A stretch of DNA of 64,000 bases. Origin: Anodontia alba. Lineage: Eukaryota; Mollusca; Bivalvia; Lucinida; Lucinidae. Each line of letters begins with the position of its first letter. The first letter of the stretch is position 1. The translations under genes were made by a program, and so were the position numbers. The stretch covers positions 8,212,610-8,276,609 of the forward strand of contig OZ024828.1 of NCBI GenBank assembly GCA_964016985.1, read 5' to 3'. Of the stretch, positions 59,501 to 63,184 are shown in pieces. Under the pieces are notes generated by a model. That model made no database searches, was not told where the DNA came from, and saw nothing but the letters and a program-made list of their open reading frames with translations.

Positions 59501-61116
59501 CTGAAGGAACAGTCTGATCAGGGCTTACACTGTTTGCCATTCCTTTAAATATTTTTAGAAACAACTGTATGAAAAGCAAAATTTAGGCAAAAGAAAGCAT
59601 GGAATAAAATGTTCGAAATTTTAAGGACATTTCCTATATGCTCCAACCAGTCAGCTAGTCATAAGGTGCTTTTTTTTTTCAGTCAAAACATGTCCATGTT
59701 TTTATGCCCCTGTCATTTTCAATGGGGGTGCATATAGTATCACCGCTGTCTGTACTTACGTCCATACGTCCCATACGAAAAATGGTTTCTGTACGTTGTC
59801 TTTTGAAAAAGATTAGTGTATTGGATTCATATTTTATGCACAGGTATATAATCATAAAATGTAGGTCAAGTTCGATTTAGGGTAAAATCCACCAATTATT
59901 ATGGGAGTTATGGCTCTTTTGTAACTTTGAAAAATGGTTTCCGTTCGATATCTTTTGAAAAGATTAGTGTATTGGTTTCATATTTTATACACAGGTATAT
60001 ATATATATAAAATATAGGTCAAGTTCGATTTAGGGTAAAATCCACCGATTATTTTGGGAATTATGGCCCTTTTTCAATGTTGAAAAATAGTTTTCGTTTA
60101 ATATTTTTTGAAAACATTAGCATATTGGGTTCATATTTAATACACAGGAATATAATCATAAAATAGAGGTCAAGTTCAATTTAGGGAAAATCCACCCATT
60201 ATTATGGGAGTTATGGCCCTTTTTCATCTTCAAAAAATGTTTTCCTTTTGATATTTTTTGAAAAAGATTGGTTATTAGATTCATATTTTATACACAGATA
60301 TATAATCATAAAATGTAGATCAAGTTCGATTTAGGGAAAATCCACCAGTTATTATAAATATTATAGCCCTTTTTCAACTTCATTTTTTGCCTAATGCCTG
60401 CCTGCAGTGAGTATGGCCCCTGGGCGAGGGCCTTTGTGTTGTACATAGTGATACATTTCTAGTTCTTATTTACAGATAAATGTTTTTCTTATTCTCCATA
60501 ATGGGCACTCATTAAGTGCCTTACTGAGTGGTTTCTAATGCATACCAAAAGTATGTAATTGTGGACAAATAAGAGAAATATCAATCCTTCTTGGTCGAAA
60601 GAAGTGTCTTTTTGTCTAGGGTGGAATTAGAATATTCTGTTTAACTAGACTAGGTCAGCTCTTTCATGTCTGTAGCACAAGGCAGTTTTTAACTCTTTCC
60701 CCACTAGTGGTGGCTTTTGTCGCTTGCTGGTAACCTTTGCAAACAGTTTGGACCCAGATCAGGCCCGATGTATTGTCGAGCCTGATCTGGATCCATACTG
60801 TTTGACACTTTGATGGTATTCCTGAAAGATTTTTTTGAAAAAGTTAATCTAAAAAAAAAAATCCACAGACGACAAAGCAGCATGCAAAATTACCCAGCAT
60901 GCAAAGAGTTAACAGGGACCTTGTCATCTCTTTCTTGTTATCTCTTTGATGGCAGTTTTTAACTGGAACCATGTCAGCTCTTTGTTGCTTGCAGCACAAG
61001 GCAGTCACAAGATTGTTATTTTGTTTTCAGACAACAACACAGATGTTAAATCCACACATGATTGAAACTCCTAAAGGCAATGTAATGCGGGCATCTCAGA
61101 CATCTCAGACACAGAG
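26291..61116 (+). CDS. C12orf56-like protein of unknown function (3'-truncated by the window)
   Basis: Four exons join in frame: 26291-26515, 48270-49210, 52629-52800 and 61031-61116, giving about 474 residues with the end outside the window. The first 75 residues hold YERIRGYESCIVVSEKE and the block FKYVVLGDEWIYLTENPPKS. With the VNDYPEFL that opens exon 2, this recalls the N-terminus of vertebrate C12orf56 proteins; that link is from memory of the family and is not proven. The middle is a basic, Ser/Thr-rich, low-complexity segment with RSTKSA repeats and a short Cys cluster (CCGSCPFGG). The third exon is predicted helical and hydrophobic (RRAVLNLYLLNNVSPMLMLI). No catalytic motif, signal peptide or clear membrane segment is visible. 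I do not assign a function. Confidence 0.8.
26725..26853 (+). repeat. 16-bp minisatellite
   Basis: The unit GTCAACTCGTACCTAA or a close variant recurs about seven times. It lies 210 bases into intron 1 of the second gene. Confidence 0.82.
26920..27060 (+). mobile_element. Family B MITE copy
   Basis: AAAAATATATATGGTTTGGG, TACTCATTAGAAGGGC, GAATACCCATAACATAC and TTGGAGAAATAAGCAAAACA are its diverged halves. Confidence 0.55.
27069..27565 (+). mobile_element. Foldback element with CAGTGCTTGCA ends
   Basis: The arm at 27069-27210 (CAGTGCTTGCATTAAGGGAA, GTCTGGGAGTCAGAGACTCC) returns inverted at 27425-27565. A complete unit, CAGTGCTTGCATT to AGTGCAAGCACTG, spans 27069-27394 and is flanked on both sides by TGTGTT. 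The remainder is an inverted partial copy. Confidence 0.75.
27961..28174 (+). mobile_element. Family H TA-flanked palindromic MITE
   Basis: TA-CACTACAACCTCTTTATAAC and TATAAAGAGGTTGTGGTG-TA bound 214 bp. The centre AATGTATAGATTATATTG and its inverse flank AAAAATGACCATAAATTGTC. TA duplication and size fit a Tc1/mariner-type MITE. Confidence 0.85.
28866..29236 (+). mobile_element. Long palindromic element inserted in SINE1
   Basis: Ends AGATACTTGGGGTCAG and CTGATCCCAAGTACATGTATCT pair. The two halves (about 180 bp each) fold on each other with the centre TTTGAGAGAAATATGATG and its inverse around 29040. Remnants AAAGAATGT on both sides suggest a target duplication. Confidence 0.75.
29268..30218 (-). 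mobile_element. Transposon-like insert with GCCCCATTTAGCGC ends
   Basis: TTAGCCCCATTTAGCGCC at the left pairs with GGGCACTAAATGGGGCAAAT at the right. It interrupts SINE1. On the minus strand it carries a decayed HIRAN-like coding remnant, so it may be a derivative that once held a gene. Confidence 0.6.
29375..29690 (-). pseudogene. Degenerate HIRAN-like domain remnant
   Basis: The minus strand reads FGPHAVGGEILDTARERITP, then YDKYAVVMKKGQIIVVHV and PHEI. It continues in another frame as FFMKHGSMSKV, and in a third as DLEIPCVIRELDF. HIRAN domains have the pattern G..L.L.RE..N.YD..A..V...G..VGH.PR.I, and some uncharacterised marine invertebrate proteins add the FF..HG and LEIPC segments. At least two frameshifts and in-frame stops make it non-functional. 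Family assignment is from pattern memory and moderate. Confidence 0.5.
30410..30642 (+). mobile_element. Family D TTAA-flanked MITE with K core
   Basis: TTAA-CCCTTAAAGCGCCAAG and GATTGGCGCTTTAAGGG-TTAA are the ends. Unlike other D copies, its centre is the K core (GGCAAACAGTGTGGACCCAG and inverse), so it joins D ends to a K centre. Confidence 0.82.
30747..30969 (+). mobile_element. Family A MITE, one stem arm deleted
   Basis: GGGCCCAGTTGTTCAAAG and GCTTTGAACAACTGGGCCC are intact. Only one GTGAGTAGCTTTTGC arm remains, so the hairpin is lost. Confidence 0.82.
31325..31475 (+). mobile_element. Family C MITE, rearranged
   Basis: CCCAGAAAATAGGGTTTGAC, ATCGTAGCATGCTAGGTAAA and TTCAGCAGACAACATTTTGA are family-C pieces in altered order. 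Confidence 0.45.
31580..31765 (+). mobile_element. Family G MITE with K core
   Basis: AGCAAACAGTGTAGATCAGA pairs with CAGGTTTACACTGATTGCCA; GTTTTTAGACACAGCAACA and TTTAAGGACAAGTATGGTAA follow. Confidence 0.65.
32030..32400 (+). mobile_element. Family B MITE followed by a SINE1 3' fragment
   Basis: Family B covers about 32030-32215 (TAGCTCGAGATAAGGTGC, AATACCCACAACATGTG, CTTATCTTGTGCTA). SINE1 sequence follows at 32216-32390 (GCTGATTCAAGATGGCAGTT, GTGCACAAGTACTGGTTAAC, GGGCTGTAAAACTCC). Confidence 0.65.
32430..32644 (+). mobile_element. Family D palindromic MITE
   Basis: The stem AAATAAGGCTTGACATTTCA and GAATCATCTGCTAGGCAGAT with its inverse forms a long hairpin. The right end is GACTGGCGCTTTAAAGCTTAA. 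The left end is diverged. Confidence 0.68.
32830..33055 (+). mobile_element. SINE1 copy, 5'-truncated
   Basis: CAACATTCTTTCTTGGAGTT, GATCATGAAATATTTTCTAC, GAATGTGCACAATGCTGGTT and GATCGACATGACCCATTATG match SINE1 body order. Confidence 0.7.
33130..33990 (+). mobile_element. Four diverged family-B MITE copies
   Basis: Copies lie at about 33130-33300, 33320-33440, 33490-33640 and 33770-33990. The last has a duplicated GTTGTGGGTGCTCATTTGAA arm, giving the near-palindrome CAACATATGCTTTCATATGTTG at its middle (in two arms). Confidence 0.55.
34376..34594 (+). mobile_element. Family E piggyBac-type MITE with K core
   Basis: TTAA-CCCTCGCCATGCTGAA and CTCAGCAGGACAAGGG-TTAA flank the element. The core has GCTTCTGAAGAAGC at its centre. 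Confidence 0.85.
34734..34874 (+). mobile_element. Family E MITE, internally deleted
   Basis: TTAA-CCCTCGCCATGCTGAA is intact and the right end AGGACCAGGG-TTAA remains, but half of the K core is missing. Confidence 0.75.
35405..35500 (-). pseudogene. LINE-type reverse transcriptase fragment
   Basis: On the minus strand the frame reads YLFGDRYQLMGGVSQGCVLS then PT. The G-x-x-QGCVLSPT block is the conserved reverse transcriptase motif before the YxDD palm segment in non-LTR retrotransposons. The frame then stops, and no YxDD is nearby. Confidence 0.5.
35500..38570. other. Low-repeat intron stretch without recognised features
   Basis: About 3 kb of AT-rich sequence lacks the palindromes that crowd the rest of the window. 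No exon with good splice sites and coding bias was seen. Short ORFs at 37289 and 38222 have no recognisable domain. Confidence 0.45.
38575..38752 (+). mobile_element. Family F MITE, truncated
   Basis: CCTTTTTTGGCCTAGTTTTT, CAGTTGTATCTTAAAATACT, AACAGTGTAGACCCTGGTCA, and ACGAAATTTTAGGACATT follow the family order, but the left end is lost. Confidence 0.6.
39001..39214 (+). mobile_element. Family E piggyBac-type MITE with K core
   Basis: TTAA-CCCTTGTCCTGCTGAA opens it. The right end AGCAGGACAAGGG is followed by ATTA instead of TTAA. The core stem GATCCAGATCAGTTGGCTTC pairs perfectly with its inverse. Confidence 0.85.
39317..41710 (+). mobile_element. Helentron-like element 3 with about 166-bp minisatellite core
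   Basis: It opens with the hairpin AGCTCACCTGAGCCTAAGGC and TCAAGGTGAGCT, then a GTCCGTCTGTCTGTCCGTCC lead. About eleven units follow, each with AACATGGCCGCCAGGGGGCG, CTTCTTGTCAGAAACCACTG and CTACCAAGATTGTTCAAG. It ends GCTCAGGTGAGCGATA, the hairpin GACCATCATGGTC and TTCTTGT. Confidence 0.78.
39697..39890 (+). mobile_element. Small insertion in the first minisatellite unit
   Basis: CAGGGCAGGCCCTGACAAAT at the left and CAAGGGATTTGTCATGG at the right interrupt the unit where others read CCAGGGGGCGGGGCTTATT. Internal ACTTGCCCGGCAG and CTTGCCCAGAC are partly inverted. Confidence 0.5.
41862..42305 (+). mobile_element. Family C and family D MITEs side by side
   Basis: Family C spans about 41862-42080 (AAAATTTTCAGCAGATAACA to GAGAGTGGTATAGGTTAA). 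Family D spans 42078-42305 (TTAAAGTGCAAATCACAACT to TTAGCACTTTATAGG) with a duplicated GTCTGCTAGGCAGACAAGTC arm. Confidence 0.65.
42345..42530 (+). mobile_element. Family G MITE with K core, diverged
   Basis: ACCATATTTACTTCAAGTAT, GGGTAGACCTAGATCAGTTG, GTGGTCTACACTATTTGC and CTTAGAACAAACATGGTAAG mark the inverse orientation. Confidence 0.5.
42538..42754 (+). mobile_element. Family N MITE with K core
   Basis: ATATTGGAAGAGTTCAATTT, ATATTCCTAGAGAAAAATGA, then GCAAACAGTGGAGACCCTGA and inverse, ending ACAATGGGTTAA. The copy at 49361-49584 has the same order. Confidence 0.68.
43030..44135 (+). mobile_element. GC-richer unclassified element with internal direct duplication
   Basis: CCATTTACATTTGGCC at the left and CTCAAATGTAAACTAG at the right are short inverted ends. 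A segment of about 180 bases from GCTATCACAAGGTTGCTGCT at 43379 recurs from 43678, including GTTGGCTGTCTATAGCAGTT and AATTTGATGATACC. CpG and GC content are visibly above the surroundings. No coding frame is convincing. Confidence 0.5.
44224..44692 (+). mobile_element. Family D and family C MITEs side by side
   Basis: Family D covers about 44224-44470 (AACCCTTAAAGTACAATGTA, AATAAGGCTTGACATTTCAT). Family C covers 44473-44692 (TTAACCTTTACCACTCTCTG to GTGCTAAGCGTTAA), with TTAA at both ends. Confidence 0.68.
44705..44920 (+). mobile_element. Family B MITE copy, diverged
   Basis: TGAATGAGGTGATTCCAATG, AGTATATATGAAACATG, AATAAGAAAAGTACCAAATA and TCTAGAGCTCTGG follow the family's right-half order. 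The TTTTTTTGTTTGTTTTTG run at 44872 has expanded. Confidence 0.45.
45049..45244 (+). mobile_element. Family D palindromic MITE
   Basis: TTAAACCCTAAAAGTGCCAA and TGCTGCTTTAAAGGTTAA are the ends; TGTGAATCGGCTGCC and TAGCAGATGGTTTA form the stem. Confidence 0.68.
45275..45740 (+). repeat. Family I/B composite with a 98-bp direct duplication
   Basis: ATACAGTGAAACATCAATGA begins a family-I-like head. The block from AGTGTAGGGGATAGTGTAGG through ATCAAGCCAATTCTAA occurs at 45354-45452 and again at 45583-45680 with one extra T. Confidence 0.7.
45765..45872 (+). mobile_element. Family D MITE with K core, right half lost
   Basis: TTAACCCTTAAACTGCCAAT, TCGTCTGCTTTGTCATCTGC and GCAAACAGTGTGGACCAAGA match the inverse of the complete copy at 30410-30642. 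Confidence 0.6.
45953..46266 (+). mobile_element. SINE1, full-length tRNA-derived SINE
   Basis: The head TTGGTGGCTCAGTTGGATGC (A-box region) and GGTCGCGGGTTCAACCCC (B box) are tRNA-like. The body has CAAGAAGGGCAGTTACAATG and CTTAGAGGACTAGGCCTGCC; the tail is GGGCCGTAAAACCTCAACAC then AAAC repeats. ACTCCATCCAGT at 45941-45952 matches ACTCCATACAGT at 46267-46278 at 11 of 12 positions. Confidence 0.9.
46314..46631 (+). mobile_element. Short Helentron-like element, TATGCCCC type
   Basis: TATGCCCCTGCTTGCGG and AGGCCAGGGGCATA form the 5' hairpin. The element ends near GACTCATGTCTAGTT, like the related element at 59702-60461. Its tandem core is reduced to about one unit. Confidence 0.5.
46751..46970 (-). 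mobile_element. Family H TA-flanked MITE
   Basis: TA-CACCACAACCTCTTTGTAAC and ATAAAGAGATTGTAGTG-TA bound 220 bp. The centre carries ATTGAAAAATGACC and a near-inverse. The inner order is reversed relative to 27961. Confidence 0.82.
47070..47170 (+). mobile_element. Family B MITE, shortened
   Basis: TTTTTCTTGTTTCTCCACAA pairs with TTCTTGGAGAAATGA, and GTTATGGGCATTTACAACAC is the reduced centre. Confidence 0.5.
47313..47526 (+). mobile_element. Family E piggyBac-type MITE with K core
   Basis: TTAA-CCCTTGTCCTGCTGAA and TTCAGCAGGACAAGGG-TTAA are intact ends. The core GATCAGTTGGCTTCTGAAGA is a near-perfect palindrome. Size is 214 bp, the same as the copy at 24363. Confidence 0.9.
47666..47903 (+). 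mobile_element. Family A palindromic MITE
   Basis: GGGCCCAGTTGTTCAAAC and TTTTGAATAACTGGGCCC bound 238 bp, with a diverged GTGGGTAGCTTTTGC stem. Confidence 0.83.
48034..48241 (+). mobile_element. Family H MITE abutting the exon 2 acceptor
   Basis: ACCATTTTATAACACAGTTT and TATAAAGAGGTTTTGTTG are the ends; TATAGAAAAATGACCATAAA and its inverse form the centre. It ends only 28 bases before the coding exon at 48270. Confidence 0.78.
48270..49210 (+). CDS. C12orf56-like long second coding exon
   Basis: The acceptor TTCTTTCAG is followed by VNDYPEFLMGDDKRNSQHLA and about 290 more residues. The donor GTATGA is at 49211 and the exon ends two bases into a codon. The first 30 residues look folded and conserved. 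The rest is low-complexity: SPRTSSQSDLHGD, an acidic helix FLKSLKEELEEDILEDLENQ, RSTKSARSTKSARSTKS repeats, and a Cys cluster. The open frame continues past the donor only to a TGA at 49236-49238. Confidence 0.85.
49361..49584 (+). mobile_element. Family N MITE with K core
   Basis: TATATTGGAAGAGTCCAATT, GATATTCCTAGAGAAAAAAG, GCAAACAGTGGAGATCCTGA and inverse, ending GAAATGGGTTAA. Confidence 0.7.
49700..51500 (+). repeat. About 155-bp tandem units interrupted by a roughly 1.2-kb insert
   Basis: Units share GGGATGCATTGATTT, GAAGTYTNCAGAAG, and GGTTCAATATCGGTAATC. They occur at about 49860-49929 and 51140-51480. The insert begins near 49930 with CAGTGCTCCCGATAATTATT. Its right border is not sharp. 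A related unit lead (GCATAGCATGGCAGACA) is seen at 46650. Confidence 0.5.
50620..50806 (+). other. Possible cryptic or alternative terminal exon
   Basis: A strong acceptor (pyrimidine-rich tract then TTTTCAG at 50613-50619) leads into RPWFCNLGIYPMRNGYLQFF, VINTSLDNDVEYQSLLCTEI and MHRRLAWKIITLCIRVKL, then TAG. The phase matches exon 2's donor. It sits in the inserted segment, so it may equally be captured or transposon-derived sequence. No homology recognised. Confidence 0.3.
51945..52352 (+). mobile_element. Family G relic followed by family F MITE
   Basis: Family G at about 51945-52095 has TTACCATACTTGTACTAAAA and CCATCCCAATACTTAGG. Family F at 52144-52352 has TTACGGTAATTGTCCTAAAA, AACAATGTAGATCTTGATCA, GGGTCTGCACTGTTTGC and TTTAGGACATTTACCATA. 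Confidence 0.65.
52355..52560 (+). mobile_element. Family M/J-related relic upstream of exon 3
   Basis: It contains CAGATCAGCCTGCGCATTTG, AGCCTGATCAGAATCTTCCC and GACGCTGATCAGACTGCACA, in paired orientation. It ends about 70 bases before the exon at 52629. Confidence 0.45.
52629..52800 (+). CDS. C12orf56-like third coding exon
   Basis: The exon encodes VLGLASVSDYGGSVNGLSML, GIDGPLEKRRAVLNLYLLNN, then VSPMLMLIRSAWSNYLL. The acceptor is TTTTCAG and the donor GTAAGA. The single leading base completes the serine codon left open at 49210. It looks like a conserved helical domain, unlike the preceding low-complexity exon. Confidence 0.82.
52870..54355 (+). mobile_element. Family B MITE interrupted by a hAT-like element
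   Basis: AATATTTTTCTTATAATACC and ACTCATTAGAAGTGCCTCAT on the left match CATATGTTTTTATGGAGAAA and CTTATCTGGAACTATG on the right. The hAT-like insert at 53002-54271 separates them. Confidence 0.72.
53002..54271 (+). mobile_element. Non-autonomous hAT-like transposon, copy 2
   Basis: CAGGGCTCCGGAAAACCGG and TTTCCAGAGCCCTG are the ends of a 1270-bp element. GTACCACA at 52994-53001 is repeated perfectly at 54272-54279. A decayed K-like core lies inside at 53610-53670. No transposase frame was found. Confidence 0.88.
54406..55959 (+). mobile_element. Element with TCCGCA-rich subterminal arrays
   Basis: The ends CCCGTACCTGAAATGTCCGC and GCGGACACTGAAGATACAGG are imperfect inverted repeats. TCCGCA or its complement occurs many times at 54420-54715 and again at 55570-55940, while the 850-bp middle has none. 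No coding frame was found. Confidence 0.55.
56073..56269 (-). mobile_element. Family E piggyBac-type MITE, inverted
   Basis: TTAA-CCCTGGTCCTGCTGAA and ATTGAGCATGGCAAGGG-TTAA are the ends, and the inner segment GTGGGCATGGCGTCTTAATT reads in the reverse order relative to the other copies. Confidence 0.8.
56603..56843 (+). mobile_element. Family A MITE, diverged ends
   Basis: CACAGTTGTTTGAATCTAAG and GCTTTGAACAACAGGGCG are mutated ends; ATGAGTAGCTTTTGC and GCAAAAGCTACTCACA form the stem. Confidence 0.75.
56993..57186 (+). mobile_element. Family D palindromic MITE
   Basis: GAGTCACAACTGCAGCAGAT, GTGAATCATCTGGTTAGCAG with its inverse, then TGATTTGCACTTAAAGGGTT. Confidence 0.68.
57408..57630 (+). 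mobile_element. Family C palindromic MITE
   Basis: TTAACGCTTAGCTTGCTGGG and AGCATGCTAAGTGATAA are the ends; AAATTTTCTCCATAGGAGAC and ACAATTTGCATG form the centre. Confidence 0.7.
57700..57895 (+). mobile_element. Family B palindromic MITE, best-preserved copy
   Basis: Arms of about 55 bases at 57730-57847 pair with few mismatches: ATTTCTCCATGAAAACATAT, GTTGTGGGTACTCATTAGAA, then the centre GCCTTGGTGAGGC and the inverse. TAGGTCTAGATTAGAGTGGG and CTTATCTAAAGCTATG bound it. Confidence 0.85.
57935..58130 (+). mobile_element. Family G MITE with K core
   Basis: ACCATACTTCTCCTAAAATT, TGAGTGGCAAACTGTGGTCC, GATCTGGGTCTACACTGTTT and CAGGCATGTTAGGATGAATA. Confidence 0.65.
58237..58848 (+). mobile_element. 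Family C, family B, family C in series
   Basis: Family C spans 58237-58445 (CTTTACCACTATCTGGCC to GCTAAGCGTTAA). Family B spans about 58455-58620 (TTTTTCATAAAAACAGATGC, GTGGAGAAATAAGAAAAATA). A second family C spans 58635-58848 (TTAATGCTTAGCAGGCTGGA to GAGTGGTGGTGGTTAA) with the near-perfect stem TGTCTCCCTTGGAGACA. Confidence 0.72.
59030..59465 (+). mobile_element. Two family-B MITE copies
   Basis: The first lies at about 59030-59225 (TTTCTTATTTCTCCATGAAG, GAGTCCCAACAACATG). The second is at about 59270-59465 (TAGGTCTAGATAAG, AGTACTCATTACAAGAGCCT, AATGAGTACCCAT). Confidence 0.6.
59496..59640 (+). mobile_element. Family F MITE, left part lost
   Basis: GGAACAGTCTGATCAGGGCT, TACACTGTTTGCCATTCC, TTTTTAGAAACAACTGTATG and GAAATTTTAAGGACATTTCC match the family's right half. 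Confidence 0.55.
59702..60461 (+). mobile_element. Helentron-like element, TATGCCCC type, about 140-bp units
   Basis: TATGCCCCTGTCATTTTCAA and TGGGGGTGCATATA form the 5' hairpin. About four units share CTTTTGAAAAGATTAGTGTA, CACAGGTATATAATCATAAA and GTTCGATTTAGGGTAAAATC. The 3' part has GCCCCTGGGCGAGGGCC and ends CATTTCTAGTT. It appears inserted in a family-B copy whose halves lie at about 59660-59700 and 60470-60620. Confidence 0.65.
60689..60912 (+). mobile_element. TTAA-flanked MITE with K core
   Basis: TTAACTCTTTCCCCACTAGT and CCCAGCATGCAAAGAGTTAA are the ends. The core GCAAACAGTTTGGACCCAGA pairs with CTGGATCCATACTGTTTG. It ends 118 bases before the coding exon at 61031. Confidence 0.7.
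61031..61116 (+). CDS. C12orf56-like fourth coding exon
   Basis: The exon encodes TTTQMLNPHMIETPKGNVMR then ASQTSQTQR. The acceptor is TTGTTTTCAG and the donor GTGAGT. Phase agrees with the previous exon, and it ends two bases into a codon, so the gene must continue beyond 64000. Confidence 0.75.
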
Positions 61117-61156
61117 GTGAGTATGGTAATCCAGGTTTTTATGGAGAATTACAAAG

Positions 61157-61393
61157 GAGCCAGCTCATGACAAAACCTACAATAAGACATATGCAACCAT
61201 CGAAGACTCAGATCAGCATGCACATCTGCACAGTCTTATCAGAGTCTTCCTGATCACATGTGCCTTCTACAGCCTCTGGGCTATCCAAAGAGGAATAAAC
61301 CAGAACCCTTGCGAAACTGAGCTGATGTACAGACAGATCTGAGTCTTTGCTGGTCACACAGGTCTTATTGTAAGTTTTGTCATGCGCTGGCTC
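61157..61393 (+). mobile_element. Family J palindromic MITE
   Basis: GAGCCAGCTCATGACAAAAC and GTTTTGTCATGCGCTGGCTC are near-perfect inverted ends. Internal GATCAGCATGCACATCTGCA and TCTTATCAGAGTCTTCC match the copy at 18821. Confidence 0.78.
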
Positions 61394-61449
61394 AAAAGAG
61401 AAATTTACAGATACTTTTGTCTAAAATTGCACAATTTTGGAGTGCTATA

Positions 61450-62080
61450 TCACATAGCTCTGGCTAAGAGGGGATATCCATATATATTTTTCTTATATTT
61501 CAGTGAAAACATAGGTTGTGGGCACTTCTAATGAGTACCTACAATAGATGTTTTTGTGGAAAAATAAGAAAAATGTCGGTACTTTTCGGATGAAACAAGT
61601 GCCTTGTCTTGAGCTATGGTATCAGATAATTATGTTCCTTTTCAAAGTGTAGCTGTTTGGTTATAATCTTTGGCAAAGATCAGAGCTGTCAATGCCTACT
61701 TACAGAATCAATGTATTGTACTGTAGCAGAATATAGAATGTGGCAGCACTGATCAGGGCCTCTGACGTTTGCATATGCTATAAGGGATTCAAAGGGACTG
61801 GATTCACCTGGTAGTTTTTCTGCATTTTCTTTAAAAGGGAGACCACTTTGATGACTTCCTGGTTGCTTTCCTACACATCAATCCCCTTGTGAAAAGGGTC
61901 TACTCTAAAAGGAAAGAATTTGCTCCCTTTAGAGTTGACTGTCTTTCAGAAAGGGGCAAAATTAATTTTGACAGAGGTACTTCCTCTGAAAGTGTATTCA
62001 TTCCCCTCAACTACAGTATGCTGATCACTTTCGTGCATTCTAATATAGATTAAAACTTTTGCTGTGTACAGTTTACATGC
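61450..62080 (+). mobile_element. Family B MITE and unclassified remainder
   Basis: Family B lies at 61450-61620 (TAGCTCTGGCTAAGAGG, CTAATGAGTACCTACAATAG, CTTGTCTTGAGCTATGG). A decayed K-like piece (ATCAGGGCCTCTGACGTTTG) is at 61740-61775, and a copy of the inverted arm from 11253 lies at 61888-61930. Nothing else was recognised. Confidence 0.5.
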
Positions 62081-62086
62081 AATATA

Positions 62087-62290
62087 CACCACAACCTCTT
62101 TATAACACTATTGTTGGGGTCCATAGCATAAACCATGTTATAACCGAACAAAAATGTATAGATTATATTGAAAAATGACCATATATGGTCATTTTTCAAT
62201 ATAATCTATACATTTTTTTTGATCCATCTTTGAACCGTGTTATATCCAAAACCGTTTTATAACAAACCGTGTTATAAAGGGGTGGAAGTG
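62087..62290 (-). mobile_element. Family H TA-flanked MITE
   Basis: TA-CACCACAACCTCTTTATAAC and TATAAAGGGGTGGAAGTG-TA bound 204 bp. TATTGAAAAATGACCATA and its inverse form a perfect centre. Confidence 0.84.
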
Positions 62291-62520
62291 TATAATTTTT
62301 AGACCATTTATTATATCAAAATGCAAAATACTTCCAATATAGAGCTTCTTATTTTACATTCACATCAACTGTCGAAAAATCCTTTTAATATTTGTTGGAA
62401 ATTTTCCATATTTGTATATTTGTATGTAAATCTCCCTGTCTGGAAAAAGTTTCAGCAATTCAGAATATATCATTATATTTATACATTGTGCAGTACCATT
62501 AGTTTTTCATTATATGTATA

Positions 62521-62862
62521 CAGTGAACCCTCGATACAACAACAGCATTTTTCCCCAAAGACGTTGCCATCAAAATGAATTTGATGTTGTATAGAATACT
62601 TAATGTGCAGATTAATATGTAGGAGAAGTCTTCTTTTGTTCTTATTTCCTATAGAATGTATGTTTTGGATATTTGTTAGAATTGCCTCACTGAGGCAATT
62701 CTAACAAATATCCAAAACATGTGTCTTTAAAGTATTGAATGAAATATTCTTGCTTAATTTATGACTAATTGTAACTGCTGAAGCGAAGGTTAGTGACAGT
62801 TAAATTGTCATTACAACGAATTTTGTCGTCGTATCGAGTATCATTATAAAGAGGGTTGTCTG
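62521..62862 (+). mobile_element. TA-flanked family-I-like MITE with a family-B-like palindrome
   Basis: TA-CAGTGAACCCTCGATACAAC and GAGGGTTGTCTG-TA are the ends. Inside is the perfect palindrome GAATTGCCTCACTGAGGCAATTC (two arms). The 25-base flank from 62482 recurs from 62863. Confidence 0.65.
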
Positions 62863-62966
62863 TACATTGTGCAGTACCATTAGTTTTGTAAAACCAGTAC
62901 TTTAGAATTGTTTAAAATAAATAGTACATATGTGAAATTTACCATTCATCTTTGATTCGATAAATA

Positions 62967-63184
62967 TGCTACAACCTTTTTATAACATGATTTGTTATAA
63001 CATGGTTCATTATAACACAGTTTCAAAGATGGATCCAAAAATGTATAGATTATATTGAAAAATGACCATAAATGGTCATTTTTCAATATAATATATACAT
63101 TTTTGTTTCGCTATAACACGGTTGTTTAACTATCATGGTTTATGCTATGGACCCCAACAATATTGTTATAAAGAGGTTGTGGTG
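62967..63184 (+). mobile_element. Family H TA-flanked MITE
   Basis: CTACAACCTTTTTATAACAT and TATAAAGAGGTTGTGGTG-TA bound it; ATTGAAAAATGACCATAA and its inverse are central. Confidence 0.83.
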
